Of a stretch of 64,000 nt of DNA, positions 49,310-59,454 are shown one piece after another. Position numbers and translations under genes: made by a program. The stretch comes from Cyclobacteriaceae bacterium. Lineage in GTDB: Bacteria > Bacteroidota > Bacteroidia > Cytophagales > Cyclobacteriaceae. Numbering within the stretch: the stretch's first letter is position 1; each line of letters starts with the position of its first letter. The notes below the pieces were generated by a model that saw nothing but the letters and a program-made list of their open reading frames with translations, did no database searches and was not told the DNA's origin. The stretch covers positions 372,001-436,000 of the forward strand of contig JAEUUI010000007.1 in NCBI GenBank assembly GCA_016786585.1, given 5' to 3'.

Positions 49310-49379
49310 GCACCAAATCTGCCCAAGGCAGACCGGAGATGAAATCGCATAATGATGTGAGGCTAACAACCCACCAAAA

Positions 49380-49985
49380 TCAACTCTGTTTGTTGCGAAT
49401 GAATCTGTAGAGAAGGCCGATAATGAACGGCAGTGTGAGAACCGCTATGCCGAGGGTTGCCGGAATTTTTTCTTTCAGTTGCTCAAGGACACCGGGCGAT
49501 TCGTATCCATGTTTCGCATAGTACATCAGCGTATTGATGCCCGCATCAAGGCCGGCATAGAAATTTCCTTCAGCGAAATCCGGACTCATCGCACGATCCA
49601 GAATTTCCATGCATTCCTCGTTAGGCCATTCCGCTTCAATTGCACGTGCCATATGAAAGGTAAACGTTGGTTCGCCCGTAAAAACCGAAAGTAACATACT
49701 TCGTTTATCCAATTGCCCCAGCTGCCAGGTGCTAAAAACTTTACGGGCGTATGCATCTGTATTGATGGGGCGTTGGGATGTTAAGAATATGAACAGTTGT
49801 ATGCCTGTACTGTCTTCAAATACGCGAACCTTAGTTGTTAACGACTCAATCTCCTGCGGACTTAATGTTTTTCGATTACTGTAAAACGGATCGAAATCAG
49901 TTATGAAGCCATCGGGTTTCTGCGGAAAATCCTGGGCCTGAACGATCAAGGGAAACAAGAAAAGTATGAGAAAGACTTTGTTCAT
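49380..49985 (-). CDS. TPM-domain (YgcG/Psb32-like) membrane protein
   Basis: This 201-residue protein has a signal peptide (MNKVFLILFLFPLIVQAQ), then a TPM domain (about 25-150, with SPQEIESLTTKVRVFEDSTG and QRPINTDAYARKVFSTWQL), and one C-terminal membrane helix (ATLGIAVLTLPFIIGLLYRF) with a short basic tail. TPM proteins help photosystem or membrane-protein repair in phototrophs; their role in Bacteroidota is unclear. It follows the response regulator by 29 bp and may be co-transcribed with it. Confidence 0.85.
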   Translation of the reverse strand: MNKVFLILFLFPLIVQAQDFPQKPDGFITDFDPFYSNRKTLSPQEIESLTTKVRVFEDSTGIQLFIFLTSQRPINTDAYARKVFSTWQLGQLDKRSMLLSVFTGEPTFTFHMARAIEAEWPNEECMEILDRAMSPDFAEGNFYAGLDAGINTLMYYAKHGYESPGVLEQLKEKIPATLGIAVLTLPFIIGLLYRFIRNKQS

Positions 49986-50014
49986 TTTTTGCAGCTTATA
50001 GGACTTACAGCTTT

Positions 50015-50644
50015 CTAAACAATTTTTTCGTTGATGGCTTTGCTTACAGCCTCGGTTTGGGAATGCACGTGTAGTTTCTCGTAAATTTTTTTGATGTGTG
50101 TTCGGACTGTATCGATGCTGATGGAAAATTCGGAGGCAATAAGTTTATAGCTGTTGCCTTTGCTGAGAGAAGTCAGAATTTCTTTTTCCCGGGCTGTGAG
50201 TTGATAGCTGTTGCCTGAGATCGGCTTGTGCATGGAAGCCAGCACCATTCTGGCAATGCTGGGCGACATTGGTGCCCCGCCCTCCATAACCTCTGTGATG
50301 GCATTGAATAACTTTGTGGAGATGTGTTTCTTAAGCAAATATCCGGAAGCTCCGGACTGCAAGGCTTCAAAAACGTGCGCGTTGTCGTCAAACACGGTAA
50401 GCATGATAATTGGCACCTGACTGTTGAATCGCCTTATCTTTTGAACTGCTTCGATGCCCGTCATACCCGGCATGTCGATGTCCATTAATACAACATCCGG
50501 TTTGTAAGCTTTAAGCTCTGCTTCCACGTTCAGTACGTGTTCAAAAGCAGCCTCAAGTTTCAGTTCCGCACTGGTATCGATCATGGCCGCCACGCTCTCG
50601 CGGAGGAGGTTGTTGTCTTCATAAATCAGTACAGAAAGTTTCAT
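50015..50644 (-). CDS. NarL/LuxR-family response regulator
   Basis: This 209-residue transcription factor has a receiver domain (KLSVLIYEDNNLLRESV, with the phospho-acceptor in VVLMDIDMPGMTG and Lys in GYLLKKHIS) and a C-terminal LuxR-type helix-turn-helix (LTAREKEILTSLSKGNSYKL, ISIDTVRTHIKKIYEKLHV). ATG at 50644 is chosen over a TTG six bases upstream. It lies 56 bp downstream of the TPR histidine kinase, its obvious partner. Confidence 0.95.
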   Translation of the reverse strand: MKLSVLIYEDNNLLRESVAAMIDTSAELKLEAAFEHVLNVEAELKAYKPDVVLMDIDMPGMTGIEAVQKIRRFNSQVPIIMLTVFDDNAHVFEALQSGASGYLLKKHISTKLFNAITEVMEGGAPMSPSIARMVLASMHKPISGNSYQLTAREKEILTSLSKGNSYKLIASEFSISIDTVRTHIKKIYEKLHVHSQTEAVSKAINEKIV

Positions 50645-50700
50645 GGCCAAACAGACTGTTACAAAACTGTGTTTTTACTAAAACTCATAAAATACCCCGA

Positions 50701-52707
50701 TCATGTGAGCGGGATAGAAAGCGTTATTGTTGTTCCGTTGCCTGCTTCCGACCGCAAATCGAGGTTCCCTTTTAAGCTAAGGGCTCGTTCCTTCATATTG
50801 CGGACACCATTCCCGGTGGATGCCGCCTGCAAATCAAACCCTTTTCCGTTATCGCGAATCACTACCTGCAGATTTTCGGTGAGCTTCCGGAATTCAATCG
50901 AAATTGCGGTTGCGCTGCTGTATTTCGCTGCATTGTTAATTGCTTCTTTAAAGATCAGAAATAAGCTCTTCCGGGTGGGTGTGTCAAGTTTAAGAGCCTG
51001 CAGGTTTTCTTCTCCGGTAAATGTGTACGTAATATCCAGCGGATCGAGAATCTCGGCTGCGAACTCTTTCATTTTACTCACAACCCGCTCCGGAGAATCG
51101 TTTTTCGGGTTGATTGACCACACAATATCCGACATGCTTTCCATCATGCTTGACGAATGTTGTGCGATGCGTTGAAAGTTTAATGCATTACCGGTTGCAT
51201 CTTTTAATGCCATCTGACTGATAATGTTGATGCTCGAAAGCGTTGAGCCGATATCGTCATGTAAGTCGCGGGCAATCGTGTTGCGCATGCGTTCCAACTC
51301 AACTAATCTGCGCGTCTGGTTCAAAACCCGATAGCGGTTAATTAATAAGATACCGATAACGATTACCGATATCAATGCCACAACGACAATGCTGATATTG
51401 GCACGCTGGCGGCTGATTTCTGCTTTATGCAGCTCCTGATCCTTTTTTAACAGTTGAATTTCTTTTTCCTTTTGGTCGTTCTTGAATTGTTCTTCTAATG
51501 TTTTCATCTGGATGAGTACCGCGTTTCCTTCCAGACTGTCGTTCAGGGCTTCGTGTTTTTTTAAATATTCAAAAGCTTTCTCATAGTCATGATTCAGCGC
51601 ATAATATTCGCTCAGCCTGCCATACTCCAGGGCAAGTCCGCTTTTGTCGCCCGAAACAATCATCGTATTCAGGTTGTTCATAAAAGTGGATTCTGCTTTT
51701 TCCTTTTTTTGCTCCTCAACATCCATCGACAGCAACGATGACTTCAGCCGGGCTGCAAGTGTGCTGTCGCCAAGCTGACGAGCGAGTGTAAGGCCTTCCG
51801 TAAATACTTTGCGAGCTGCAACCGGATCGGGCTTGCGCATATGATTCATGCCCATCTGATGCAGTGCGACAATCTCGTCACCCACAGCTTTCATTTCACG
51901 CGCGAGTACCAGGCTTTTATTATAGTATTGATCGGCCGCTACGTATTGATTTCGATCTTTCGCAATATTGCCAAGTGCCTGCAACGCAGTTACCATACCA
52001 CGTTTATCCTGCAACTCGTTTTTCAGCTTCAGGGAGCGTTCAAGATATTCTTCAGCCTTATCCAGTTGTTTTAAAAAATAATAATCGGTTGCCAGGCTGT
52101 GGAGGCAAAAGGATTGCCCGCGTTTGTTTCCAATCTTTTCAAAGATCGCTAACGATTGTAAATGGTACGTCATCGCATTGCGGTGGTCAGCCATTTGTGA
52201 ATATGTATTTCCAATGTTTAACAGACTGCCCGCCTTGTTCTCGTCTTCTTTTGTGGCAAGTTTAAGATTTTCGAGGAAGTAGGGTAATGCCCGCTTGAAT
52301 TCGCCCTGCGCTTTATAAAAGAGTCCGGCAGTTTGATTGTAGTTCTTTGAAATCCGAATGTCTTCCGGATGCTCTTTGGCCAGTTGATCGATCAAACCGA
52401 GATAGTACAAAGCACTGTCCCGTTTAAGGGCTGACTGATTCAGCGAGGTAAGGTAAACGTAACCCGAGCAGAGTCCGAACACATATTTTAGCTGTAAAGA
52501 AGTGCGGATTGCCTGCTGTGCGTAGCTGCGCGCCTGCGCGATATCTTTTCGCAGAAACTCATTCGTTAAACCCAAAATTGCTTTTACCTCAAGCGTGTCA
52601 TGCCGCTGTTGCGCCACGATGGTTCGTAAACTATCGATCAACTTGCTTTGCGCTTGGCTAGCGAAAAAAAAAGCCAGCAGCAGCCCTATGGAGAGTAACT
52701 TTTTCAG
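50701..52707 (-). CDS. TPR sensor histidine kinase (HisKA_3), apparent CTG start
   Basis: This kinase is 668 residues if translation begins at CTG (52707-52705). That start gives KKLLSIGLLLAFFFASQAQ, a textbook signal peptide, directly in frame with the rest; the first ordinary alternative, TTG at 52641, would leave the sensor without one. A stop codon two codons upstream excludes a longer protein. Periplasmic TPR repeats (about 60-380) precede a coiled coil and one membrane helix (ISIVVVALISVIVIGILLI), then the HisKA_3 box RDLHDDIGSTLSSI and the ATPase segments KEAINNAAKYSSAT and RDNGKGFD. The cognate NarL-type regulator gene is 56 bp downstream. Confidence 0.88.
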   Translation of the reverse strand: MKKLLSIGLLLAFFFASQAQSKLIDSLRTIVAQQRHDTLEVKAILGLTNEFLRKDIAQARSYAQQAIRTSLQLKYVFGLCSGYVYLTSLNQSALKRDSALYYLGLIDQLAKEHPEDIRISKNYNQTAGLFYKAQGEFKRALPYFLENLKLATKEDENKAGSLLNIGNTYSQMADHRNAMTYHLQSLAIFEKIGNKRGQSFCLHSLATDYYFLKQLDKAEEYLERSLKLKNELQDKRGMVTALQALGNIAKDRNQYVAADQYYNKSLVLAREMKAVGDEIVALHQMGMNHMRKPDPVAARKVFTEGLTLARQLGDSTLAARLKSSLLSMDVEEQKKEKAESTFMNNLNTMIVSGDKSGLALEYGRLSEYYALNHDYEKAFEYLKKHEALNDSLEGNAVLIQMKTLEEQFKNDQKEKEIQLLKKDQELHKAEISRQRANISIVVVALISVIVIGILLINRYRVLNQTRRLVELERMRNTIARDLHDDIGSTLSSINIISQMALKDATGNALNFQRIAQHSSSMMESMSDIVWSINPKNDSPERVVSKMKEFAAEILDPLDITYTFTGEENLQALKLDTPTRKSLFLIFKEAINNAAKYSSATAISIEFRKLTENLQVVIRDNGKGFDLQAASTGNGVRNMKERALSLKGNLDLRSEAGNGTTITLSIPLT

Positions 52708-52815
52708 GGGTCAGGATTTCCTTCAAGTTAAGCATAAAATTGCCCACTTATCCGAACCAGACGGCCTGTCGCGGGTTGCTAAATTTTGCTTAGCTTTGAA
52801 TACTTTTTAAACTAA

Positions 52816-55269
52816 ATGGCGGAAAACACTTTTAAAACCAACACCTTCAAGAAGCCTGAAAAAGAAAAGAAGGGTAAAAGCTCAAAGTCGAAAGGAAAAT
52901 TTAACTGGTCACTCGATTTCCTGAAAGATCCCCGGTTTATACTGGCAACCGGCTTTGTGCTGATCATCACTTCCATTTTTCTTTTCATATCGTTCGTTTC
53001 GTTTTTGTTCACCTGGAGTGCCGACATGAGCATTATCGTGCCGAACGGTGATTCCAGTCTGCTGGATGAAGCAAAAGAAATTCAAAACTGGCTGGGGTAC
53101 GCGGGTGCATGGGCCTCGCATCACATTATTTATAATGGATTCGGTATCGGTTCGTTTGCCATTCCGGTATTGCTTTTCATTATCGGATTTAAAATGGCCT
53201 TCAAGCGAACCCTGTTACCGATTTTTTCAGTAACGATTTTTTCTGTGTTCGCAGCGGTGTGGCTTGGTTTGCTTTTCGGTTTCCTCACGCTGAATGTGGA
53301 AGGCGAAACCGAATGGAGTTACCTTGGCGGAAAGGTAGGTTTTACACTTGCTCAATTAAGTTACAATATGCTCGGGTGGGGAACATTCCTGCTACTCATC
53401 CTTTCGTTATTCATCTTTATCATATTCTTCTTTAACGTTACCGCGATCAATGCATTCCAAAACATAAAAGATCCGAAGCCGATGGGCAACGATGCTATCC
53501 TGGCAACGCCTGATGCCCCGGCCGAATACACGGATGACAAGGACAAGTGGGTGAAAGAAGAGAAGTCGGAGATTTCGGAACCTGTAGTGCTTGTAAAGCC
53601 GCCTGATGTAAAACCTCCGGTGAATGAGTTGAAGCTTGATCTGGAAAAGCCGGTTGAACCGAAGAAAGAAAATAAATCCGAACCAGCCTTCACGATTGAA
53701 GAGCCAACCGAAACCGAGGAGCTTGCCGACAAGCTGGTGGAGGAAAAAGGCTTATATGACCCTACGCTCGACTTAAGCAGCTACAAGTTTCCACCGCTTG
53801 AATTGCTCAATGAGTACGAAATCGGTAAGGTGCAGGTAACACAGGAAGAACTTAATGCCAATAAAGATAAAATTCTTGCTACGCTTACCAACTTTAAGAT
53901 TGGTATCACAAGCATCAAGGCAACGATCGGCCCGACTGTAACGCTGTACGAGATTGTTCCGGATGCGGGTATTAAAATCTCCCGTATTAAAAACCTGGAA
54001 GATGACATCGCGTTGAGTCTTGCCGCATTGGGTATTCGTATCATCGCGCCAATCCCCGGTAAGGGAACCATCGGTATTGAAGTGCCGAACAAGAACCGCG
54101 AGATGGTAAGCATCCGCTCGGTTCTGGCTTCACCCGGATTTGTAAAGACAGACAAGGAATTGCCGATCGCGATCGGTAAAACAATCTCCAACGAAGTGTT
54201 GGTGATCGACCTGGCGAAGATGCCGCACTTGCTCGTAGCGGGTGCCACAGGTCAGGGTAAGTCCGTGGGGTTAAATGTGATTCTCGCATCACTCTTATAT
54301 AAGCGTCACCCCTCGCAATTGAAGTTTGTGCTGGTCGATCCGAAGAAAGTGGAAATGTCGCTGTTCAGTAAAATTGAACGGCATTACCTCGCGAAACTTC
54401 CAAACAGCGAAGAGGCGATTATTACCGACACCAAGAAAGTTGTGCACACGCTCAACTCGCTGTGTATTGAAATGGAAAACCGGTATGAAATCCTGAAAGA
54501 TGCCGGTGCACGTAATTTGAAAGAGTACAACGCGAAATTTGTTGGCCGCAAACTCAATCCGAAAGAAGGCCACCGGTTCCTGCCATACATCGTGCTGGTG
54601 ATCGATGAGCTTGCCGACTTGATGATGACGGCTGGAAAAGAAGTTGAAACTCCGATTGCCCGCCTGGCGCAGCTTGCCCGTGCGATTGGCATTCACCTCG
54701 TGGTTGCAACACAACGTCCGTCAGTTAACGTTATCACGGGTGTGATCAAGGCAAACTTCCCGGCTCGTCTTTCATTCCGCGTGACTTCTAAAGTCGATTC
54801 ACGTACCATTCTTGATGCGGGTGGTGCAGACCAGCTTGTTGGTCAAGGCGACATGCTTTTGTCTTCCGGTTCGGACGTTATCCGTATTCAATGTCCGTTT
54901 GTTGATACCCCGGAGATTGAGAAAGTCTGCGAATTCATTGGTGCGCAGCGCGGATATGATTCAGCTTACTTGCTTCCTGAGTTTGAGGGAGAAGATGAAA
55001 GCGGAGTGGCATCGGTTGATCTTGCTGAACGTGATGCATTGTTTGAGGAGGCTGCCCAGCTCATCGTTAACCATCAGCAGGGAAGTACGTCACTGCTCCA
55101 GCGGAAGCTGAAGCTTGGTTATAATCGTGCGGGCCGATTGATCGATCAGCTGGAAGCAGCGGGTATTGTAGGCCCTTTCGAAGGCAGCAAAGCCCGCGAA
55201 GTTTTGATCAAAGATCAGCTCAGTTTGGAACAATTATTGAATAGTTTGAAGGAAAAACACGGTCAGTAG
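52816..55269 (+). CDS. ftsK: DNA translocase FtsK/SpoIIIE
   Basis: This 817-residue septal DNA pump has four hydrophobic segments in its first 205 residues, a charged Pro/Glu/Lys-rich linker (about 215-310) and the motor domain with Walker A VAGATGQGKSVGLN and Walker B YIVLVIDELADLMM, plus ATQRPSVNVITGVIKANFPA. The C-terminal gamma winged helix (STSLLQRKLKLGYNRAGRL) binds orienting sequences and activates XerCD. A -7-like TAGCTTTG at 52791-52798 precedes the ATG. lolA and pyrF follow closely on the same strand. Divergent from the histidine kinase gene. Confidence 0.97.
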   Translation: MAENTFKTNTFKKPEKEKKGKSSKSKGKFNWSLDFLKDPRFILATGFVLIITSIFLFISFVSFLFTWSADMSIIVPNGDSSLLDEAKEIQNWLGYAGAWASHHIIYNGFGIGSFAIPVLLFIIGFKMAFKRTLLPIFSVTIFSVFAAVWLGLLFGFLTLNVEGETEWSYLGGKVGFTLAQLSYNMLGWGTFLLLILSLFIFIIFFFNVTAINAFQNIKDPKPMGNDAILATPDAPAEYTDDKDKWVKEEKSEISEPVVLVKPPDVKPPVNELKLDLEKPVEPKKENKSEPAFTIEEPTETEELADKLVEEKGLYDPTLDLSSYKFPPLELLNEYEIGKVQVTQEELNANKDKILATLTNFKIGITSIKATIGPTVTLYEIVPDAGIKISRIKNLEDDIALSLAALGIRIIAPIPGKGTIGIEVPNKNREMVSIRSVLASPGFVKTDKELPIAIGKTISNEVLVIDLAKMPHLLVAGATGQGKSVGLNVILASLLYKRHPSQLKFVLVDPKKVEMSLFSKIERHYLAKLPNSEEAIITDTKKVVHTLNSLCIEMENRYEILKDAGARNLKEYNAKFVGRKLNPKEGHRFLPYIVLVIDELADLMMTAGKEVETPIARLAQLARAIGIHLVVATQRPSVNVITGVIKANFPARLSFRVTSKVDSRTILDAGGADQLVGQGDMLLSSGSDVIRIQCPFVDTPEIEKVCEFIGAQRGYDSAYLLPEFEGEDESGVASVDLAERDALFEEAAQLIVNHQQGSTSLLQRKLKLGYNRAGRLIDQLEAAGIVGPFEGSKAREVLIKDQLSLEQLLNSLKEKHGQ

Positions 55270-55279
55270 GCTATTTTTG
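55245..55279 (+). promoter_or_regulatory. Candidate promoter for lolA inside the end of ftsK
   Basis: TTTG at 55245-55248 and TATTTTTG at 55272-55279 are 23 bp apart, the first within the last codons of ftsK. It lies 44 bp before the lolA start and would let lolA-pyrF be transcribed without ftsK. Confidence 0.45.
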
Positions 55280-55322
55280 CCCCCGGTTTTAATCAATCGT
55301 TCACTAACGGAAGTTTATCCCG

Positions 55323-55964
55323 ATGAAAAAATTCATATTCCTGGCTTTTGCACTCGTTGCATCTTACATGGCTTTTGCGCAGTACGATCCGCAGGCGCTT
55401 ACCACACTTGATGCGATGAGCAAAAAATACAAGGCTTACACATCTTTTGAGGCCAACATCACCAGCACGATGACGAACGAAACTGAAGGGATTAAGGAGG
55501 AGTACAAAGGAAAAATTACAGTTAAAGGCGACAAATATCGCCTGGTGATGAGCGAGCAGGAAATTATCAATAACGGTACCACGCAGTGGACGTACATCCC
55601 GTCTGCCAAAGAAGTAACGGTCGACAATTATGATCCGAATACCAGCGATATCAACCCGTCAAAAATTTACGATCTGTATAAAAAGGGTTTCAAGTATCTG
55701 CACAACGGTGAACGCACCGAGGGTGGAGTGGTAATCGAAGAAATTGATCTGGTTCCGGAAAAGAAGGATGCTCAGTTCTTCAAGATCAAAATGATCATCA
55801 ATAAAAAAGATCACAGCATTCAGAGCTGGACCATGAAGGAAAAGAACGGAACGGATTATAAGTATACGATCTCCAAGTTTACGCCAAACATTACAGTAGC
55901 AGATACCTTCTTTGCTTTTGACAGCAAAAAATATCCGGGCGTGGAAGTAATTGATCTTCGATAG
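55323..55964 (+). CDS. lolA: Outer-membrane lipoprotein carrier protein LolA
   Basis: This 213-residue periplasmic chaperone has a signal peptide ([20 protein letters not shown]) and the LolA half-barrel pattern: [20 protein letters not shown] near residue 24, [15 protein letters not shown] near 62 and [18 protein letters not shown] near 86. It carries lipoproteins from the inner to the outer membrane; many lipoproteins in this window would depend on it. It follows ftsK by 53 bp and precedes pyrF by 2 bp. Confidence 0.93.
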   Translation: MKKFIFLAFALVASYMAFAQYDPQALTTLDAMSKKYKAYTSFEANITSTMTNETEGIKEEYKGKITVKGDKYRLVMSEQEIINNGTTQWTYIPSAKEVTVDNYDPNTSDINPSKIYDLYKKGFKYLHNGERTEGGVVIEEIDLVPEKKDAQFFKIKMIINKKDHSIQSWTMKEKNGTDYKYTISKFTPNITVADTFFAFDSKKYPGVEVIDLR

Positions 55965-55966
55965 CA

Positions 55967-56782
55967 ATGAATAAAGCTCAGCTCTTTGAGCAAATCAAAA
56001 AAAAGAATTCATACCTCTGTGTAGGGCTTGATACGGATATTTCCAAAATTCCTGCGCACCTTAAAAATTCTTCCGATCCGATTTTTGAATTCAATAAACA
56101 GATTATTGATGCCACCCATCAATATTGCATTGCGTATAAACCCAATATTGCCTTCTACGAGGCATTAGGATCGAAAGGCTGGGAGAGTCTTGCAAAAACA
56201 CTCGAATACATTCCGAAAGAATGTTTTACCATTGCCGATGCGAAGCGTGGTGACATTGGAAATACATCTTCGCTTTATGCGAAAGCATTCTTCGAACAGA
56301 TGAGCTTCGATTCTATAACGGTTGCTCCGTACATGGGAGAAGATTCGGTTAAGCCATTTCTGGAATTCAAAAATAAGTGGGTGATCCTGCTTGCACATAC
56401 ATCCAATTCCGGAAGCAGCGATTTTCAATTGATTGAATCAAAGTCAGGGAAGAAACTTTACGAGGAAGTAATTACCAAATCCCAACAATGGGGAACGCCC
56501 GAGCAATTAATGTATGTCGTGGGGGCGACCCGTGCGGATAAGATCGCAGACATCCGGAAACTTGCACCAGAACATTTTTTCCTGGTGCCGGGCATTGGTG
56601 CACAAGGTGGTGACCTTGCCGAAACTTCGAAGCATGGTTTGAACAAGCAATGCGGGCTCATCGTAAACTCAACGCGCGCGATCATTTATGCTTCCGCGGA
56701 TAAAGACTTTGCAAGCGCTGCTGGCATTGAAGCCCGGAAAGTGAAAGATGAGATGGCTGCACTTCTGCAGCAATACCTGTAA
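55967..56782 (+). CDS. pyrF: Orotidine-5'-phosphate decarboxylase, type 2
   Basis: This 271-residue enzyme makes UMP from OMP in the last step of pyrimidine synthesis. The catalytic core [17 protein letters not shown] lies near residue 87, with [15 protein letters not shown] near the start and [14 protein letters not shown] with the phosphate-binding loop near residue 205. The length and TDISK / VPGIGAQGG features match the longer type 2 family. It starts 2 bp after the lolA stop. pyrD lies 25 kb away in the same window. Confidence 0.96.
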   Translation: MNKAQLFEQIKKKNSYLCVGLDTDISKIPAHLKNSSDPIFEFNKQIIDATHQYCIAYKPNIAFYEALGSKGWESLAKTLEYIPKECFTIADAKRGDIGNTSSLYAKAFFEQMSFDSITVAPYMGEDSVKPFLEFKNKWVILLAHTSNSGSSDFQLIESKSGKKLYEEVITKSQQWGTPEQLMYVVGATRADKIADIRKLAPEHFFLVPGIGAQGGDLAETSKHGLNKQCGLIVNSTRAIIYASADKDFASAAGIEARKVKDEMAALLQQYL

Positions 56783-56890
56783 ACACCGTCATATCAATCT
56801 GACAACTCCTGTCAGGATTTTTCTTAAGGTTTTAAAATTATTGTGATTCGATTTTCAATCCGGTAAAATGGCAATGTTAAACCCGTTCCA

Positions 56891-58165
56891 TTGACCGAAT
56901 CATTCCTTCATTACATCTGGCAGTTACAGTATTTTCGAAAAGCTGATCTGCAAACTTCATCCGGTGAAACCCTTCAGGTGCTTGCTCCGGGTATACGCAA
57001 TTCCGATTCCGGTCCGGATTTTTCAGGCGCACGAATAAAAATCGATAACCTCGAATGGCGTGGCAGTGTGGAGATCCACATTCATGCATCAGGATGGATT
57101 GATCATAAGCATAGTTCGGATGAAGCGTACGAAAAAGTTATCCTTCATGTAGTATGGGAGAACGATAAGCCAATCACGCGCACGGATGGAACACAAATGC
57201 CAACCCTTGAACTGAAAGATAAAATTGAACCCGGATTATGGGAACGCTACAAGAACTTGTATGTGAGCACCGATTTGATTCCGTGCGGCAGCCGCTGGAA
57301 CGACCTCCCCGACATTCATAAGCTTGCTGCAATGGATCAGGCATTGATGCATCGCCTCGAAATGAAGTCTGCTTCTGTACGCGAATTGCTCAGACAAAAT
57401 GATAACAACTGGGAACAAACCTGCTACCAACTGTTGTGTAAAAACTTCGGGTTCACTGTTAATGCGGATGCGATGTTCCGGCTTTCGCAGATTGTACCTT
57501 ATACGGTAATCTTGAAACATGTTGATAAACCAATTCAAATAGACGCCCTGTTGTTTGGCGCAGCAGGATATCTTGAAGAGGCTCCGGACGATGAATATGT
57601 ACAGCTTCTGAGGCGGGAGTACGATCTGTTGCGAAGAAAGTATAGTCTGGAGGGCCGGCAAATGAGTTATTCACAATGGAAGTTCCTGCGCCTTCGTCCG
57701 GCTAACTTTCCGACTGTTCGCATCGCGCAGCTTGCCGCGGTGTTAACCCGGCAGCAACACGTGTTTTCAAAGATTATTGATTCAAAGCAATGCAGCGATG
57801 TTGTTACTTTGCTGAGCGCTCAGCAGTCGGACTATTGGCAGGCGCACTATCGATTCGGAAAGTCATCGAAGAACCCCGTAGCCCCGATGGGCCTGTCCAG
57901 TGTACAGAACGTTATTATCAATTCGATCGTGCCGATGCTGGTAGCGTATGGTAAAATCCATGATGAATATTCCTACATCGATCTTGCGATTGGATTTTTA
58001 AATCACCTGCCGGCAGAGAACAATAAGATTATTCGTCAGTGGCTGTCGTTGCACGTGACAATTAAAACCGCTTTTGATTCGCAGGCGCTCACCGGCCTCT
58101 ATAAAAATTTCTGTATGAAAAGGAGATGCCTCGACTGTAGAGTTGGTTCATGGCTGATAAAATAA
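56891..58165 (+). CDS. DUF2851 family protein
   Basis: This 424-residue protein of a family found mainly in Bacteroidota has signatures ESFLHYIWQLQYFRKADL at the start, LAPGIRNSDSGPDFSGARIK near residue 31 and GSVEIHIHASGWIDHKHS near residue 57, a pattern that suggests a nuclease-like or metal-binding fold, although no function is established. No signal peptide is seen. The start appears to be TTG at 56891, since no in-frame ATG or GTG lies upstream of the conserved N-terminus. The C-terminus carries a CMKRRCLDC cysteine cluster. It is 108 bp after pyrF and 12 bp before the next gene. Confidence 0.87.
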   Translation: MTESFLHYIWQLQYFRKADLQTSSGETLQVLAPGIRNSDSGPDFSGARIKIDNLEWRGSVEIHIHASGWIDHKHSSDEAYEKVILHVVWENDKPITRTDGTQMPTLELKDKIEPGLWERYKNLYVSTDLIPCGSRWNDLPDIHKLAAMDQALMHRLEMKSASVRELLRQNDNNWEQTCYQLLCKNFGFTVNADAMFRLSQIVPYTVILKHVDKPIQIDALLFGAAGYLEEAPDDEYVQLLRREYDLLRRKYSLEGRQMSYSQWKFLRLRPANFPTVRIAQLAAVLTRQQHVFSKIIDSKQCSDVVTLLSAQQSDYWQAHYRFGKSSKNPVAPMGLSSVQNVIINSIVPMLVAYGKIHDEYSYIDLAIGFLNHLPAENNKIIRQWLSLHVTIKTAFDSQALTGLYKNFCMKRRCLDCRVGSWLIK

Positions 58166-58177
58166 CGATCTTGCGGC

Positions 58178-59416
58178 ATGCTGGCCGCCATCAACATCGT
58201 GTTCCTCGCCCTCATTTGTTTCTGGATTTGGAAACGCGATACGCAGCCGCTTCATAAATTGTTTTGGCCGGCATTGCTTGTAAAATGCATGGCGGGTATC
58301 GCGCTCGGGGTGATCTACTCAACATACTACGATCCCAGCGACACATTTATTTTTTTTAAGCTTGCATCCGATCAGGCCGATATTGCCAGAAATGACTTCA
58401 GCGCCTGGCTTAACATTCTTTTCGCAAAAGAGCATGGCCTTTTTCTGGGTGAATACCGGACCGTCTTCTTTTCGAAGATTACAAGCGTGCTGGCGTTGTT
58501 AACTGGTAATAATTATTGGGTATCCTCATTATATTATTCTCTGCTGTCTTTTTTTGGGGCGTGGTATCTGAGTAATACAATCGCGAGGCTTTTTCCTGGT
58601 GTAAAAACCGCAGCGGTTCTCGCGTTTTTGTTTTTTCCTTCCGTTGTATTCTGGAGTTCCGGAATTATTAAAGAATCAATCGCCATGGCTGCATTGTTTT
58701 TCCTGGCCGCATTGTTTCTCAAGCTGTGGGTCAGAGAGCGCATTTCAATTATATCGATCGTAGTGGCCGTTCTCGGCATCATTGTAATCTTCAAACTAAA
58801 GTATTACTACCTGGCTGCGTTTCTCCCGGTCACACTTTCTGCGCTTATCGTTAAGCGTATTTCAGAAAAATTCAAACTAAATAAACCGCAACATATCATT
58901 GGGATGTTCATTGTTGTGTTAGCAATTGGCTTTGCAGCCGTTACCCTGCTGCATCCGAATTTCTCTCCGGCAAAAGTGCTGCATGTTATCACGTTCAATA
59001 ATAAGGTATTCATGGATGTTTGCAGTCCGGAAGATGTTATCCATTATTATCAGTTGGAACCTACGTGGGGCAGTATGCTCATTAACGCTCCATGGGCGCT
59101 GATCTCCGGTTTGTACCGCCCTTTCGTTTGGGAAGCAAACACGGTGTTTAAGTTTATTACGGGACTGGAAAATCTTGCCTTACTGATTATGACAGTACTC
59201 TCGTTGCGGTACGTGAAAGACCTGTTTCGGTCATCTGAATGTTTGCTGATCCTGACTGTATTGCTGTACTGTTCAATCCTCAGCATTTTCCTTTCGCTGT
59301 CAACACCCAACTTCGGTACACTCGCACGCTATGGTGCGGGATACCTGCCTTTCTTTGCGTTAATCGTATTTAATCAGCCACTTGTTAACAAGTGGCTCTC
59401 ACGGTTTGTTGCCTAG
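58178..59416 (+). CDS. Polytopic membrane protein, possibly glycosyltransferase- or polymerase-like
   Basis: This 412-residue protein has about 10-11 membrane helices and a short acidic segment (YSTYYDPSDTFIFFKLASDQ) after the second helix that resembles the first loop of dolichyl-phosphate-type glycosyltransferases. Other conserved-looking parts are FFPSVVFWSSGIIKESIAMA and LSTPNFGTLARYGAGYLPF. A role in surface polysaccharide or lipid-linked sugar handling is possible and fits the NeuD-type acetyltransferase gene that follows after 38 bp, but this is inference. Confidence 0.7.
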   Translation: MLAAINIVFLALICFWIWKRDTQPLHKLFWPALLVKCMAGIALGVIYSTYYDPSDTFIFFKLASDQADIARNDFSAWLNILFAKEHGLFLGEYRTVFFSKITSVLALLTGNNYWVSSLYYSLLSFFGAWYLSNTIARLFPGVKTAAVLAFLFFPSVVFWSSGIIKESIAMAALFFLAALFLKLWVRERISIISIVVAVLGIIVIFKLKYYYLAAFLPVTLSALIVKRISEKFKLNKPQHIIGMFIVVLAIGFAAVTLLHPNFSPAKVLHVITFNNKVFMDVCSPEDVIHYYQLEPTWGSMLINAPWALISGLYRPFVWEANTVFKFITGLENLALLIMTVLSLRYVKDLFRSSECLLILTVLLYCSILSIFLSLSTPNFGTLARYGAGYLPFFALIVFNQPLVNKWLSRFVA

Positions 59417-59436
59417 ATAAAGCAAATGTATTTTTG
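59405..59436 (+). promoter_or_regulatory. Candidate Bacteroidota promoter for the NeuD-type gene
   Basis: TTTG at 59405-59408 and TATTTTTG at 59429-59436 are 20 bp apart, a very good match to the family consensus. The first box lies in the last codons of the preceding gene, and the second is 18 bp before the ATG at 59455. Confidence 0.6.
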
Positions 59437-59454
59437 CAGTTCTTACAATAACAC

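Noticed and set aside
50645-50650. TTG start of the response regulator two codons upstream
   Set aside because: ATG at 50644 fits the usual receiver-domain N-terminus.
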